From the NCBI GenBank assembly GCA_007121485.1, contig SKKM01000020.1:1-17180 (forward strand): a stretch of 17,180 bases of DNA, in the 5' to 3' direction. The DNA is from Wenzhouxiangella sp. (lineage in GTDB: Bacteria > Pseudomonadota > Gammaproteobacteria > Xanthomonadales > Wenzhouxiangellaceae). Under the pieces are notes generated by a model. It was not told the DNA's origin. It did no database searches and saw nothing but the letters and a program-made list of their open reading frames with translations. The translations under genes were made by a program, and so were the position numbers. This document shows positions 1 through 6,887 of the stretch, piece after piece. Positions within the stretch are counted from its first letter, which is position 1. Every line of letters starts with the position of its first letter.

Positions 1-854
1 AGATCCTCGCGCTGGTGGCCGCCATTGACGCCCGGGCCCGCCCCGGCTGGCACGTGGAGCCCGCGCTGGCGCTGGAGGCGGCCCATCACGGCCCGGTCGG
101 GATCGCCGTCAGCACCGCGCCGAGCCTGGGCCGGGCCCTGGAACTGCTGGCCCGCTTCGAACCCTTGAGGATCAACTTCGCCGCGCTCAACTGCAGCCTG
201 GATGAGCGCTCCTGGACCGGTCGCATCCTCCCGCTGATCGACCCGGAGGGTCCCTGGGAGTTGCTGCAGGAAATCCACCTGCTGAGCCTGGCCGGACTGC
301 TGGAAAGACTGCTGGGCGGCCAGGCGCGTGATCTGCACCTGCAGATGCCGGACATTTACCGGCCGTGGAAATCGCTGCTGCTGGCCAGGTTCCAGGGCCG
401 TCTGCGCTTTCGCGGACGGCATTACCAGCTCAAGCTCCCGGCCGCCGCGATGAATGCTCCGTCGCGGCTGGCCAGCACCGAGATTCACGGCGACGCCGTG
501 GCCCGCTGCGAGCAGCTGCTGGGCCGGGAGAGGGCCGGCAGCCCGCTGGCCGCCCGCATCCAGGCCCGGCTGCTGGCAGCCGGCGGCGATTTTCCGGGCA
601 TCGAGAAAATGGCGCGCGACCTGTGCTGCTCCAGCCGCACGCTGACGCGACGCCTGGGTGAGGCCGGAACCTCCTACCGCCAGCTGGTCGACGAGACCCG
701 GCGCATGCTCGCCATCGACCTGCTGCGCCGCACCGACGAGCCGATCCTCGAAATTGCCGATCGACTGGGCTATCGGGACGCAGCCAACTTCGGCCGCGCC
801 TGCCGCCGCTGGTTCGGGCTTGCGCCTGGGCGGCTGCGGCGCGGTCGTGATTGA
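1..854 (+). CDS. AraC-family transcriptional regulator, 5'-truncated by window edge
   Basis: About 280 C-terminal residues are visible. The frame is open to the left edge, so the GTG at 15 is probably not the true start and some N-terminal residues are missing. The visible N-terminal part (GPVGIAVSTAPSLGRALELL and what follows) resembles the arabinose-binding-type sensor domain of OruR-like AraC regulators. The last ~85 residues form the double helix-turn-helix: the first helix pair lies around MARDLCCSSRTLTRRL and the second around EIADRLGYRDAANFGRA, then RRWFGLAPGRLR, the usual AraC C-terminal signature. It should be a DNA-binding regulator with a small-molecule sensor; the effector and targets cannot be read from sequence. 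It lies 78 nt upstream of the RfaH-like gene on the same strand, so it could be co-transcribed with it or be an unrelated neighbour. The family call is firm; the function is unknown. Confidence 0.85.
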   Translation, partial: ILALVAAIDARARPGWHVEPALALEAAHHGPVGIAVSTAPSLGRALELLARFEPLRINFAALNCSLDERSWTGRILPLIDPEGPWELLQEIHLLSLAGLLERLLGGQARDLHLQMPDIYRPWKSLLLARFQGRLRFRGRHYQLKLPAAAMNAPSRLASTEIHGDAVARCEQLLGRERAGSPLAARIQARLLAAGGDFPGIEKMARDLCCSSRTLTRRLGEAGTSYRQLVDETRRMLAIDLLRRTDEPILEIADRLGYRDAANFGRACRRWFGLAPGRLRRGRD

Positions 855-932
855 GCGCTGGGCAGCGGCTTGCACTGCGCGCGCGCGGGCAGGAGAATAA
901 GGGCCAGGCCAGTCGGACGAACACAGGGGCAA

Positions 933-1457
933 ATGGAACAGAGCAACGAGGCAAGCGAGTATCGCTGGCATGCGGTGTTTTGCAAACCGCAGCAGGACGC
1001 GCGGGCCGAAGCGCACCTGCTGAACCAGGGCTTCGAGATCTTCCGACCCAAGGTGCGCCGGCAACAGACGCGCAGCGGGCGCCGCAGGATTCGCATCGAA
1101 TCCATGTTCCCGCGCTATCTGTTCGTGCGCTTGAGGACCGCCGCGCAGGACTGGGGTCCGATACGATCCACGCGCGGCGCCGTAGGCCTGGTCCGCAACG
1201 GCCAGGAGGCCGTCCAGGTGCCGCTGCCGGTGATCGAGGCCTTGCGCGAGCGCTGCGACGAGCAGGACATCGTCAACCTCAATGGCGCCATCGATTACCA
1301 GCCAGACGATCCGGTCGAAATCATCGATGGACCTTGTGCCGGCTACCGGGCCCTGTTCAAGGCGCGCACCAGCGAAGAACGGGTCCGGGTGCTTTTGACC
1401 CTGCTGAATCACGAACGCTGCGTCGAGGTCGCCGACAGCGCGATCCGGCGACTCTGA
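933..1457 (+). CDS. rfaH: RfaH-like transcription/translation antiterminator (NusG paralogue)
   Basis: A 174-residue protein with an N-terminal NGN domain (about 10-108) and a C-terminal KOW-type domain (about 121-174). The NGN domain carries RfaH-type motifs: WHAVFCKPQQDARAEAHL, MFPRYLFVRL, DWGPIRSTRGAVGLVR. The C-terminal end (DGPCAGYRALF, then VRVLLTLLNH and IRRL) follows the RfaH pattern. RfaH proteins bind RNA polymerase at ops sites, suppress pausing and Rho termination, and in enterobacteria recruit ribosomes to LPS and capsule operons. The ATG at 933 was chosen because the domain starts just after it; AGGGG at 925-929 is a close-spaced SD. A longer frame from TTG at 870 has no conserved residues. 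A sugar-phosphate mutase follows 32 nt downstream, which fits a polysaccharide role. A second specialised NusG type (LoaP-like) cannot be fully excluded. No ops match was found in the window. Confidence 0.85.
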   Translation: MEQSNEASEYRWHAVFCKPQQDARAEAHLLNQGFEIFRPKVRRQQTRSGRRRIRIESMFPRYLFVRLRTAAQDWGPIRSTRGAVGLVRNGQEAVQVPLPVIEALRERCDEQDIVNLNGAIDYQPDDPVEIIDGPCAGYRALFKARTSEERVRVLLTLLNHERCVEVADSAIRRL

Positions 1458-1489
1458 ATTCCCCCTCCATCCACGATCCCGAAATCCGC

Positions 1490-2875
1490 ATGACGACAGC
1501 GACGCTGAGCAACAGCCCCTTCAAGGCCTACGACATTCGCGGCCAGGTTCCATCCCAACTCAACGAAGAGCGTGCCTACGGCATCGGCCTGGCCTATGCC
1601 CGGGTCATCCAGCCCGGCGGACCGGTCATCATCGGGCGTGACATGCGCCTGTCCAGCGCAGCCCTGAGCGACGCTCTCGCCCGCGGCCTCAACGACGCCG
1701 GCGTCGACACCCTGGACATCGGGCTGTGCGGCACCGAGCTGGTGTACCACGCCGCATCCCTCGACGGCATGGGCGGCGGCGTCATGGTCACGGCGAGTCA
1801 CAACCCGGCCGACTACAACGGCATGAAGATGGTGCGCGAGGCGGCCATTCCGATCAGCGCCGACACCGGCCTGAAGGAGATCGAGGCCCTGCTCGCCGGC
1901 GGCGGGGCCAGCCCCGGCACCGAAGCCAGGGGCAAGCGCGGGCAGCTGGACGTGGCCGAGAGCTACCGCAGCCGCCTGCTGGCCATGATCGACGCTGCCT
2001 CTCTCCGTCCCCTGAAGCTGGTGGTGAATGCCGGCAACGGCTGCGCCGGCCCGACCTTCGATGCGCTGGCCGCCGATCTGCCGCTGGAGGTCATCCGCCT
2101 CCACCACGAGCCCGATGGTCATTTCCCCAACGGCGTACCCAACCCGCTGCTGCCGGAAAACCGCGCCGAAACCTCCCGCGCCGTCGTCGACCACCAGGCC
2201 GACCTAGGCATTGCCTGGGACGGTGACTTCGATCGCTGCTTCTTTTTCGACCACCGCGGCCGCTTCATCGAGGGTTACTACCTGGTCGGACTGCTAGCCG
2301 CCCAGTTGCTGGAGCGGCATCCCGGCGCCAGGATCGTGCTCGACCCCAGGCTGACCTGGAACACCCTGGACCTGGTCGCCCAAGCCGGCGGCGAGGCCCT
2401 GATCAACAAGAGCGGTCACGCCTTCATCAAGGAGCGCATGCGCCGCGAGGACGCCGTTTACGGCGGCGAGATGTCGGCCCACCACTACTTCCGCGATTTC
2501 TCCTACTGCGACAGCGGCATGATCCCCTGGCTGCTGCTGATCGAAAGCATCAGCCGCTCCGGCAACTCGCTGGCCGAACTGGTCGACGCCCGCATGACGG
2601 CCTTTCCCTGCAGCGGCGAAATCAACTTTTCGGTCCATTCGACTGACCGCGTGATCGCCGCGGTCCTGGCGGCCTTCGCCGACGACGCCGACAGCGTGGA
2701 TCGCACCGACGGCATCAGCGTGGAGTTCGCCGACTGGCGATTCAACCTGCGCGCCTCCAACACCGAGCCGGTGATCCGCCTGAACGTGGAAACCCGCGCC
2801 GATCCCGAACTGCTCAAGACCCGGGTCGACGAACTCAGCCAACTGATCGAGGCAACCGGCCGCCAGGCGGAATGA
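1490..2875 (+). CDS. Phosphomannomutase/phosphoglucomutase (alpha-D-phosphohexomutase family)
   Basis: A 461-residue enzyme of AlgC/ManB type, the usual length for bacterial PMM/PGM. It interconverts mannose-6-P and mannose-1-P and/or glucose-6-P and glucose-1-P in the cytoplasm, feeding GDP-mannose or UDP/dTDP-glucose for LPS and exopolysaccharide. All four active-site loops are present: phosphoserine loop TASHNP (101-106, Ser103), Mg-binding DGDFDR (244-249), sugar-binding GEMSAHH (326-332) and phosphate-binding RASNTEPVIRL (421-431). The N-terminal FKAYDIRG is typical. ATG 1490 precedes FKAYDIRG by ten residues as in homologues, but no clear Shine-Dalgarno sequence stands before it. It lies 32 nt after the RfaH-like gene and overlaps the next gene as ATGA, so it is probably part of one operon. 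algC or manB would be plausible symbols, but substrate preference cannot be settled from sequence. Confidence 0.93.
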   Translation: MTTATLSNSPFKAYDIRGQVPSQLNEERAYGIGLAYARVIQPGGPVIIGRDMRLSSAALSDALARGLNDAGVDTLDIGLCGTELVYHAASLDGMGGGVMVTASHNPADYNGMKMVREAAIPISADTGLKEIEALLAGGGASPGTEARGKRGQLDVAESYRSRLLAMIDAASLRPLKLVVNAGNGCAGPTFDALAADLPLEVIRLHHEPDGHFPNGVPNPLLPENRAETSRAVVDHQADLGIAWDGDFDRCFFFDHRGRFIEGYYLVGLLAAQLLERHPGARIVLDPRLTWNTLDLVAQAGGEALINKSGHAFIKERMRREDAVYGGEMSAHHYFRDFSYCDSGMIPWLLLIESISRSGNSLAELVDARMTAFPCSGEINFSVHSTDRVIAAVLAAFADDADSVDRTDGISVEFADWRFNLRASNTEPVIRLNVETRADPELLKTRVDELSQLIEATGRQAE

Positions 2876-3474
2876 GCGCCTTGCGGGTCGAAGTCGTCAG
2901 CGGCGAAGCGGTACTGCCGTGGCTGAACGATCTGGCGGCGCTGCGCATCCGGGTCTTTCGCGAATTTCCCTATCTGTACGACGGCTCGATGGACTACGAG
3001 CGCGATTACCTGGCCGAATACGCCGAATCCGCGCAGGGTCTGATCGTTCTGGCGCTAGACCAGGACCGGGTCGTGGGCTGCTCGACCGGGCTGCCGCTTG
3101 GCCAGGCAGACGAAGCGTTCAGACGCCCGTTCGTGGACGCCGGCAGGGAGCTTGGGCAGGTGTTCTATTTCGGCGAGTCGGTGCTGGACGCCGGCTATCG
3201 CGGGCGCGGACTGGGGCATCGGTTTTTCGACGAACGCGAAGCGCACGCCCGCAGGCTCGGCTACCCGGTCACCGCCTTCTGCTCCGTGGTCAGGCCGCAG
3301 GATCATCCGCAGCGCCCTGCCGGGCATCGTCCCCTGGACACCTTCTGGCACAAGCGGGGCTATCGCAGGGTACCCGAGCTACGGGCCCGGTTCGCCTGGA
3401 AGGACATCGACGAGCCGGGGGAAAGCCTGAAAACACTGGTGTTCTGGCTACGCGAGCTTGATTCTGAACATTAA
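2872..3474 (+). CDS. GNAT-family N-acetyltransferase
   Basis: A 200-residue protein with the GNAT fold. The acetyl-CoA pyrophosphate-binding motif A is visible as YRGRGLG (about 109-115) followed by HRFFDERE, after a strand ending in FGESVL. N-terminal LRIRVFREFPYLYDG and C-terminal FWHKRGYR are conserved in a GNAT subgroup seen in many proteobacteria whose substrate I do not know. It would transfer an acyl group from acyl-CoA to an amine. The ATG at 2872 overlaps the mutase stop as ATGA, and GGCGGA just before it can serve as ribosome-binding site, so translation is probably coupled. Its place after the mutase might hint at an amino-sugar substrate, but that is only an inference from position. 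Confidence 0.85.
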   Translation: MSALRVEVVSGEAVLPWLNDLAALRIRVFREFPYLYDGSMDYERDYLAEYAESAQGLIVLALDQDRVVGCSTGLPLGQADEAFRRPFVDAGRELGQVFYFGESVLDAGYRGRGLGHRFFDEREAHARRLGYPVTAFCSVVRPQDHPQRPAGHRPLDTFWHKRGYRRVPELRARFAWKDIDEPGESLKTLVFWLRELDSEH

Positions 3475-3534
3475 GTGAGGCATCTGGAACTTGCCGGTAT
3501 CGAGGCCACGCAGGCGCCACCGCGGTCTGAATGA

Positions 3535-3563
3535 TTGGGTTCGAGGCGGCCCTTTGCTATGAT
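3535..3563 (+). promoter_or_regulatory. Sigma-70-type promoter of the SYLF lipoprotein gene
   Basis: TTGGGT (3535-3540) and TATGAT (3558-3563) are separated by exactly 17 nt. Transcription would start near 3570 and give a leader of about 24 nt before ATG 3594. This lies in a 119-nt gap that separates the lipoprotein gene from the upstream operon, so the gene is probably transcribed on its own. A perfect 8-bp palindrome ACCGCGGT (3519-3526) lies just upstream of the -35 box. No clear terminator for the upstream operon was seen in the gap. Confidence 0.6.
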
Positions 3564-3593
3564 CCTTAGCAGTTGATTCCGGAAAATACCAAG

Positions 3594-4121
3594 ATGAGCG
3601 TGATCTCGAGAAGCCTGGTGCTGCTGTCCCTGCTGTTTCTGGCGGCCTGCGCCGCCACGCCGTCAGATGACCGCATGATTCGCGAGTCGCGCGCGGCCCT
3701 GGATCGCTTTGTCGACCGTGACCCCGGACTCCAGGACTGGATAGACCACGCCCACGGTTACGTCGTCTTCCCGGAAATCGCCAAGGGCGGGTTCTGGGTC
3801 GGCGGCGGCTTCGGTCGCGGCATCGTGTTCGAGCGCGGCCAGCCGATCGGTCGCGCGACCACCTCGCAGGCCACCATCGGCCCGCAAATCGGCGCCCAGT
3901 CCTACAGCCAGGTGATCTTCTTCCGCGATGACGCCGCGCTGCGGACCTTCCAGCGCGGCAACCTGGAGTTCTCGGCCCAGGCGACGGCCGTGGCCGCGAC
4001 CGCGGGTGCGGCGGCCACCACCAGCTACGAGCGAGGAGTGGCGGTGTTCAACATGACCCGCGGCGGCCTCATGGCCGAAGCCTCGATCGGCGGTCAGCGC
4101 TTCACCTTCGAGCGGCTTTAG
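3594..4121 (+). CDS. SYLF-domain (Ysc84-like) lipoprotein
   Basis: A 175-residue protein with a lipoprotein signal peptide: MSVISRSLVLLSLLFLAAC, with lipobox LAAC and the lipid-modified cysteine at residue 19. The mature part is a SYLF/DUF500 (Ysc84) domain, recognised by VVFPEIAKGGFWVGGGFGRG, IGPQIGAQSYSQVIFF and the C-terminal GGLMAEASIGGQRF. SYLF domains bind lipids in eukaryotes; the role of the bacterial lipoproteins is not established. Ser20-free context (residues after Cys19 are AATPSD) shows no Asp at +2, so outer-membrane sorting by Lol would be expected. The ATG at 3594 was preferred over TTG 3573 because it gives a proper signal peptide; GGAA at 3581-3584 is a weak SD. The gene is alone behind its own promoter and converges with the ABC transporter gene. 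Confidence 0.88.
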   Translation: MSVISRSLVLLSLLFLAACAATPSDDRMIRESRAALDRFVDRDPGLQDWIDHAHGYVVFPEIAKGGFWVGGGFGRGIVFERGQPIGRATTSQATIGPQIGAQSYSQVIFFRDDAALRTFQRGNLEFSAQATAVAATAGAAATTSYERGVAVFNMTRGGLMAEASIGGQRFTFERL

Positions 4122-4143
4122 GACAGCGCCAGCGCCGCCTCCG

Positions 4144-4160
4144 GGAACCGCAGCGGTTCC
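4144..4160. terminator. Hairpin between convergent genes, possible terminator
   Basis: GGAACCGC (4144-4151), one base, then GCGGTTCC (4153-4160): a perfect inverted repeat that would fold with a stem of about 6 bp and a loop of 5 nt. It lies 22 nt after the lipoprotein stop and directly after the ABC transporter stop, which ends at 4162. On the plus strand it is followed by TCTAGCTTTC, a poor U-tract; on the minus strand there is none. It could act for the lipoprotein gene; for the ABC gene it would be partly covered by the terminating ribosome. Confidence 0.45.
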
Positions 4161-4161
4161 T

Positions 4162-5982
4162 CTAGCTTTCGTCGGACAGCACGGCAGTCTCGGCCGGCTC
4201 ACTTGTCGAGCCGGCCTGGTCGAGAAACTGCAGGCGCGCCAGACGGGCGTAGAGCCCGTGCTGTTCCATCAACTCATCGTGGGTGCCCTCGGCCACCACC
4301 CGGCCCTGATCCATCACCAGGATGCGGTCCGCGCGGCGCACCGTGGCCAGGCGGTGGGCGATGACGAGGACGGTTCGGTCCTTGCTCGCCGCGTCCAGGG
4401 CGGTCTGGACCAGGCGCTCGCTCTCGGCATCGAGACTGGCCGTGGCCTCGTCCAGCAGCAGCAATGCCGGCTGCTTGACCAGCGCCCGGGCGATGGCGAT
4501 GCGCTGACGCTGCCCGCCGGAAAGCTGCACCCCCTTCTCGCCCAGAAAGGTGTCGTAGGCTTGCGGCCAGGCGCCGATGAATTCATGCGCGTGCGCGCTG
4601 CGCGCGGCGGCATCGATCAGGGCCTGGCTGGCCTCGGGTCGACCATAGGTGATGTTTTCGGCAGCCGACCCGGAAAAGACCACAACGTCCTGCGGGACGA
4701 AGCCCAGGTTCTGCCGCAGTTCCCGAAGGTCGAGGCGGCGCAGGTCCACGCCGTTGATCTCGATCCCGCCACAGCCGGGATCGTAGAACCGCAGCAGGAG
4801 CTGGAACAGGGTCGATTTCCCGGCGCCCGACGGGCCGACCACGGCAACGGTCTCCCCCGCCCTGACCTCGAAATCCAGGCCTTTGAGCACGTCGATCCCG
4901 GGGCGGGCTGGGTAGGCAAAATGCAGATCGCGCACCGCCAGACTCAACGGCGGCTCGGGGAAGGCAAGCGGCTGCACCGGACTGGCAATCTCCGGCTCGA
5001 TGGCCAGCAGTTCGGCCAGGCGCTCCATGGCGCCGGCAGCGCGCTGCAGCTGGCTCCAGATCTCGCTCAGGCTGGCGGTCGAACCGGCCGCGATCGCCGC
5101 GTACAGCACGAACTGACCCAGCTGGCCCGGACTCATCGCCCCGGTCAGCACCGCGCGCGCGCCCAGCCAGAGCACGAAGGTGATCGCTGCGAACGTCAGC
5201 AGGATGATCAGCACGATCAGGATGGTGCTGGCGGCAATCCGCTGCTTGGCGGCGGCCACCGCCGCCTCCACGGCGCTGCCGAAGCGCGCGCACTCGCGGC
5301 TTTCCTGGGCAAAGGCCTGGACCGTCTGGACGGCATTGATCGATTCGTCGCCCAGGGCGCTGATGTCGGCGATCCGGTCCTGCGCCGATCGGGACAGCCG
5401 ACGCACCCAGCGCCCCAGCACCAGTACCGGCACGATCATCGCCACGATCAGCAAGGCGATGATGCCGGCCAGGTTCGGAGCGGTCAGGATCAGGGCAATC
5501 GAACTGGCGACCAGCATCAGAACGTTGCGAATACCGAAAGAGACGGTCGAGCCGACCAGGGTTTCCACCAGGGTGGTGTCGGTATTGAGCCTGGACAGAA
5601 CTTCTCCGGTGCGGGTGCGGGCAAAGAACTCGGGACTCATCCGCAACACGCGCTCGTACACGGACTTGCGGATGTCGGCAACCACCCGCTGGCCGAGCCA
5701 GCTGACCCAGTAGAAGCGCAGTCCCCCGCCGATCGCCATCAGCACCGCGGCGGCGAACAGGAACCAGAACCAGCGATTGATGTGGGCCAGGTCTTCGGCC
5801 ATGAACCCGCGATCGATCACCTGGCCCACAGCCAGCGGAATGGCCAGCGCGCCCGCCGCCGAAACCAGCAGGAAGAGACCGGCCAGGGTGATCTGCAGGC
5901 GATAACGGGCGACGAACGGCTTCAGGGCCGCCAGTGAGCTGAGTTTGCGGCTGCCTGGCCGCTGTGTTTCAGATTCAGACAT
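4162..5982 (-). CDS. ABC half-transporter (type IV exporter, fused TMD-NBD)
   Basis: A 606-residue ABCB/MsbA-like half-transporter that should act as a homodimer in the inner membrane. The N-terminal part (about 25-310) holds six membrane segments, near 30-52, 70-92, 145-168, 170-190, 252-275 and 285-303. The ATPase domain has Walker A GPSGAGKST (383-391), Q-loop VPQD (Gln431), signature LSGGQ (487-491), Walker B LLLLDE (507-512), D-loop SLD and switch His543 in IAHRLATV. All catalytic residues are intact. Such proteins export lipids, lipid A precursors or drugs; the substrate is not evident, and it should not be called msbA without further support. It is the last gene of the AsmA-RarD operon, starting 8 nt after the RarD stop with no strong SD, so translational coupling is likely. 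Confidence 0.92.
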   Translation of the reverse strand: MSESETQRPGSRKLSSLAALKPFVARYRLQITLAGLFLLVSAAGALAIPLAVGQVIDRGFMAEDLAHINRWFWFLFAAAVLMAIGGGLRFYWVSWLGQRVVADIRKSVYERVLRMSPEFFARTRTGEVLSRLNTDTTLVETLVGSTVSFGIRNVLMLVASSIALILTAPNLAGIIALLIVAMIVPVLVLGRWVRRLSRSAQDRIADISALGDESINAVQTVQAFAQESRECARFGSAVEAAVAAAKQRIAASTILIVLIILLTFAAITFVLWLGARAVLTGAMSPGQLGQFVLYAAIAAGSTASLSEIWSQLQRAAGAMERLAELLAIEPEIASPVQPLAFPEPPLSLAVRDLHFAYPARPGIDVLKGLDFEVRAGETVAVVGPSGAGKSTLFQLLLRFYDPGCGGIEINGVDLRRLDLRELRQNLGFVPQDVVVFSGSAAENITYGRPEASQALIDAAARSAHAHEFIGAWPQAYDTFLGEKGVQLSGGQRQRIAIARALVKQPALLLLDEATASLDAESERLVQTALDAASKDRTVLVIAHRLATVRRADRILVMDQGRVVAEGTHDELMEQHGLYARLARLQFLDQAGSTSEPAETAVLSDES

Positions 5983-5990
5983 GGATGCGT

Positions 5991-6887
5991 TCAGTGCGCC
6001 AGGCCGCCTCTCTGCCTGCCCGCCCAGAAGAACAGGAGCAGGGCCAGCCAGACCGAGCCGAAGGTAATCGCGTGGTCCATTGTAAACGGCTCACCGTAGA
6101 CGAAAACGGCCAGCAGAAAGGTGATGCTGGGCGCCAGGTACTGCAGCAGGCCCATGGTGCTCAGGGGCAGGCGGCGCACGCCGGCGGCAAACAGCAACAG
6201 CGGGGCCACGGTCAGCAGCCCGGTGCCGGTGAGCAGCAGGCTCACCTCCGGCGCGGCCCCGAGAAAGGCCAGCCGTTCATCCCGGAACAACCACAAGAGC
6301 CAGGCCAGCGCCCACGGCGCCACGAACACGGTTTCCCAGAACAGCCCGACCATCGGCCCCACCTGAAGCAGCTTGCGAATCACGGAGTACAGGGCAAACG
6401 ACGAGGCCAGGCTCAGCGCAATCCACGGCACCTGGCCAAGCCGCCAGGTCAGCCAGGCCGTCCCGGCGGCGGCCAGCAGGACCGCCAGCGTCTGCACCGG
6501 CACCAGGCGCTCGCGAAACACCAGCAGTCCCAGCACCACCGACATCAGCGGATTGATGAAGTAGCCCAGCGAGGTCGACAAGACGCGATCACTGTTGACC
6601 GCGTGGACGAAGATCAGCCAGTTCAGCGCGATCAGCCCGCCGGTCAGGCACAGCAGTCCGGCGGTCGAGCGGTCGATGCAGACATGGCGCCAGAACGAGC
6701 GCCGCTTGCGAATCAGCAGCACCAGACCGAGCAAGACCACCGACCACACCACGCGATGCGCGATGATCTCGTCCGGCCCGACGGCATCCAGCCACTTGAA
6801 GTAGATCGGAGCCAGGCCCCAGATCGTGAACGCGGACAGTCCGGCCGCCAGGCCCCGCCTGGCCTCGCGGTCGGGCTGATGCCTCAC
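5991..6887 (-). CDS. rarD: RarD-like EamA/DMT-family permease
   Basis: A 298-residue inner-membrane protein with about ten hydrophobic segments in two EamA repeats. It follows E. coli RarD closely: FTIWGLAPIYFKWL near the N-terminus, DEIIAHRVVWS, NWLIFVHAVN, SLGYFINPLMSVVLG, SFALYSVIRK, LPLSTMGLLQYLAPSITFLLAV and YGEPF. RarD was named for chloramphenicol sensitivity but its physiological substrate is not known. The start is GTG at 6887, which overlaps the AsmA stop as GTGA; no upstream start is possible without deep overlap. It sits in the middle of a three-gene operon. The family call is firm, the transported compound unknown. Confidence 0.92.
   Translation of the reverse strand: MRHQPDREARRGLAAGLSAFTIWGLAPIYFKWLDAVGPDEIIAHRVVWSVVLLGLVLLIRKRRSFWRHVCIDRSTAGLLCLTGGLIALNWLIFVHAVNSDRVLSTSLGYFINPLMSVVLGLLVFRERLVPVQTLAVLLAAAGTAWLTWRLGQVPWIALSLASSFALYSVIRKLLQVGPMVGLFWETVFVAPWALAWLLWLFRDERLAFLGAAPEVSLLLTGTGLLTVAPLLLFAAGVRRLPLSTMGLLQYLAPSITFLLAVFVYGEPFTMDHAITFGSVWLALLLFFWAGRQRGGLAH

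Noticed and set aside
877..888. Alternating GC run upstream of the RfaH-like gene as a Z-DNA or regulatory element.
   Set aside because: It is short and expected by chance in DNA this GC-rich; TTGCAC at 870-875 before it has no matching -10 box.
851..1489. A long open frame upstream of and in frame with the mutase gene, giving a 674-residue protein.
   Set aside because: Its N-terminal 200 residues are Arg/Gly/Ala/Pro-rich, match no family and lie out of frame over the well-supported RfaH-like gene; it is a high-GC shadow.
3475..3534. Possible terminator for the mutase-GNAT operon.
   Set aside because: Only a short ACCGCGGT palindrome is present, with no stem of useful length and no T-tract.
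4258..5937. A 559-codon plus-strand frame opposite the ABC transporter.
   Set aside because: It is antisense to an intact ABC gene with all motifs, and its translation is Gln/His/Arg/Gly-rich low-complexity sequence with no recognisable domain.
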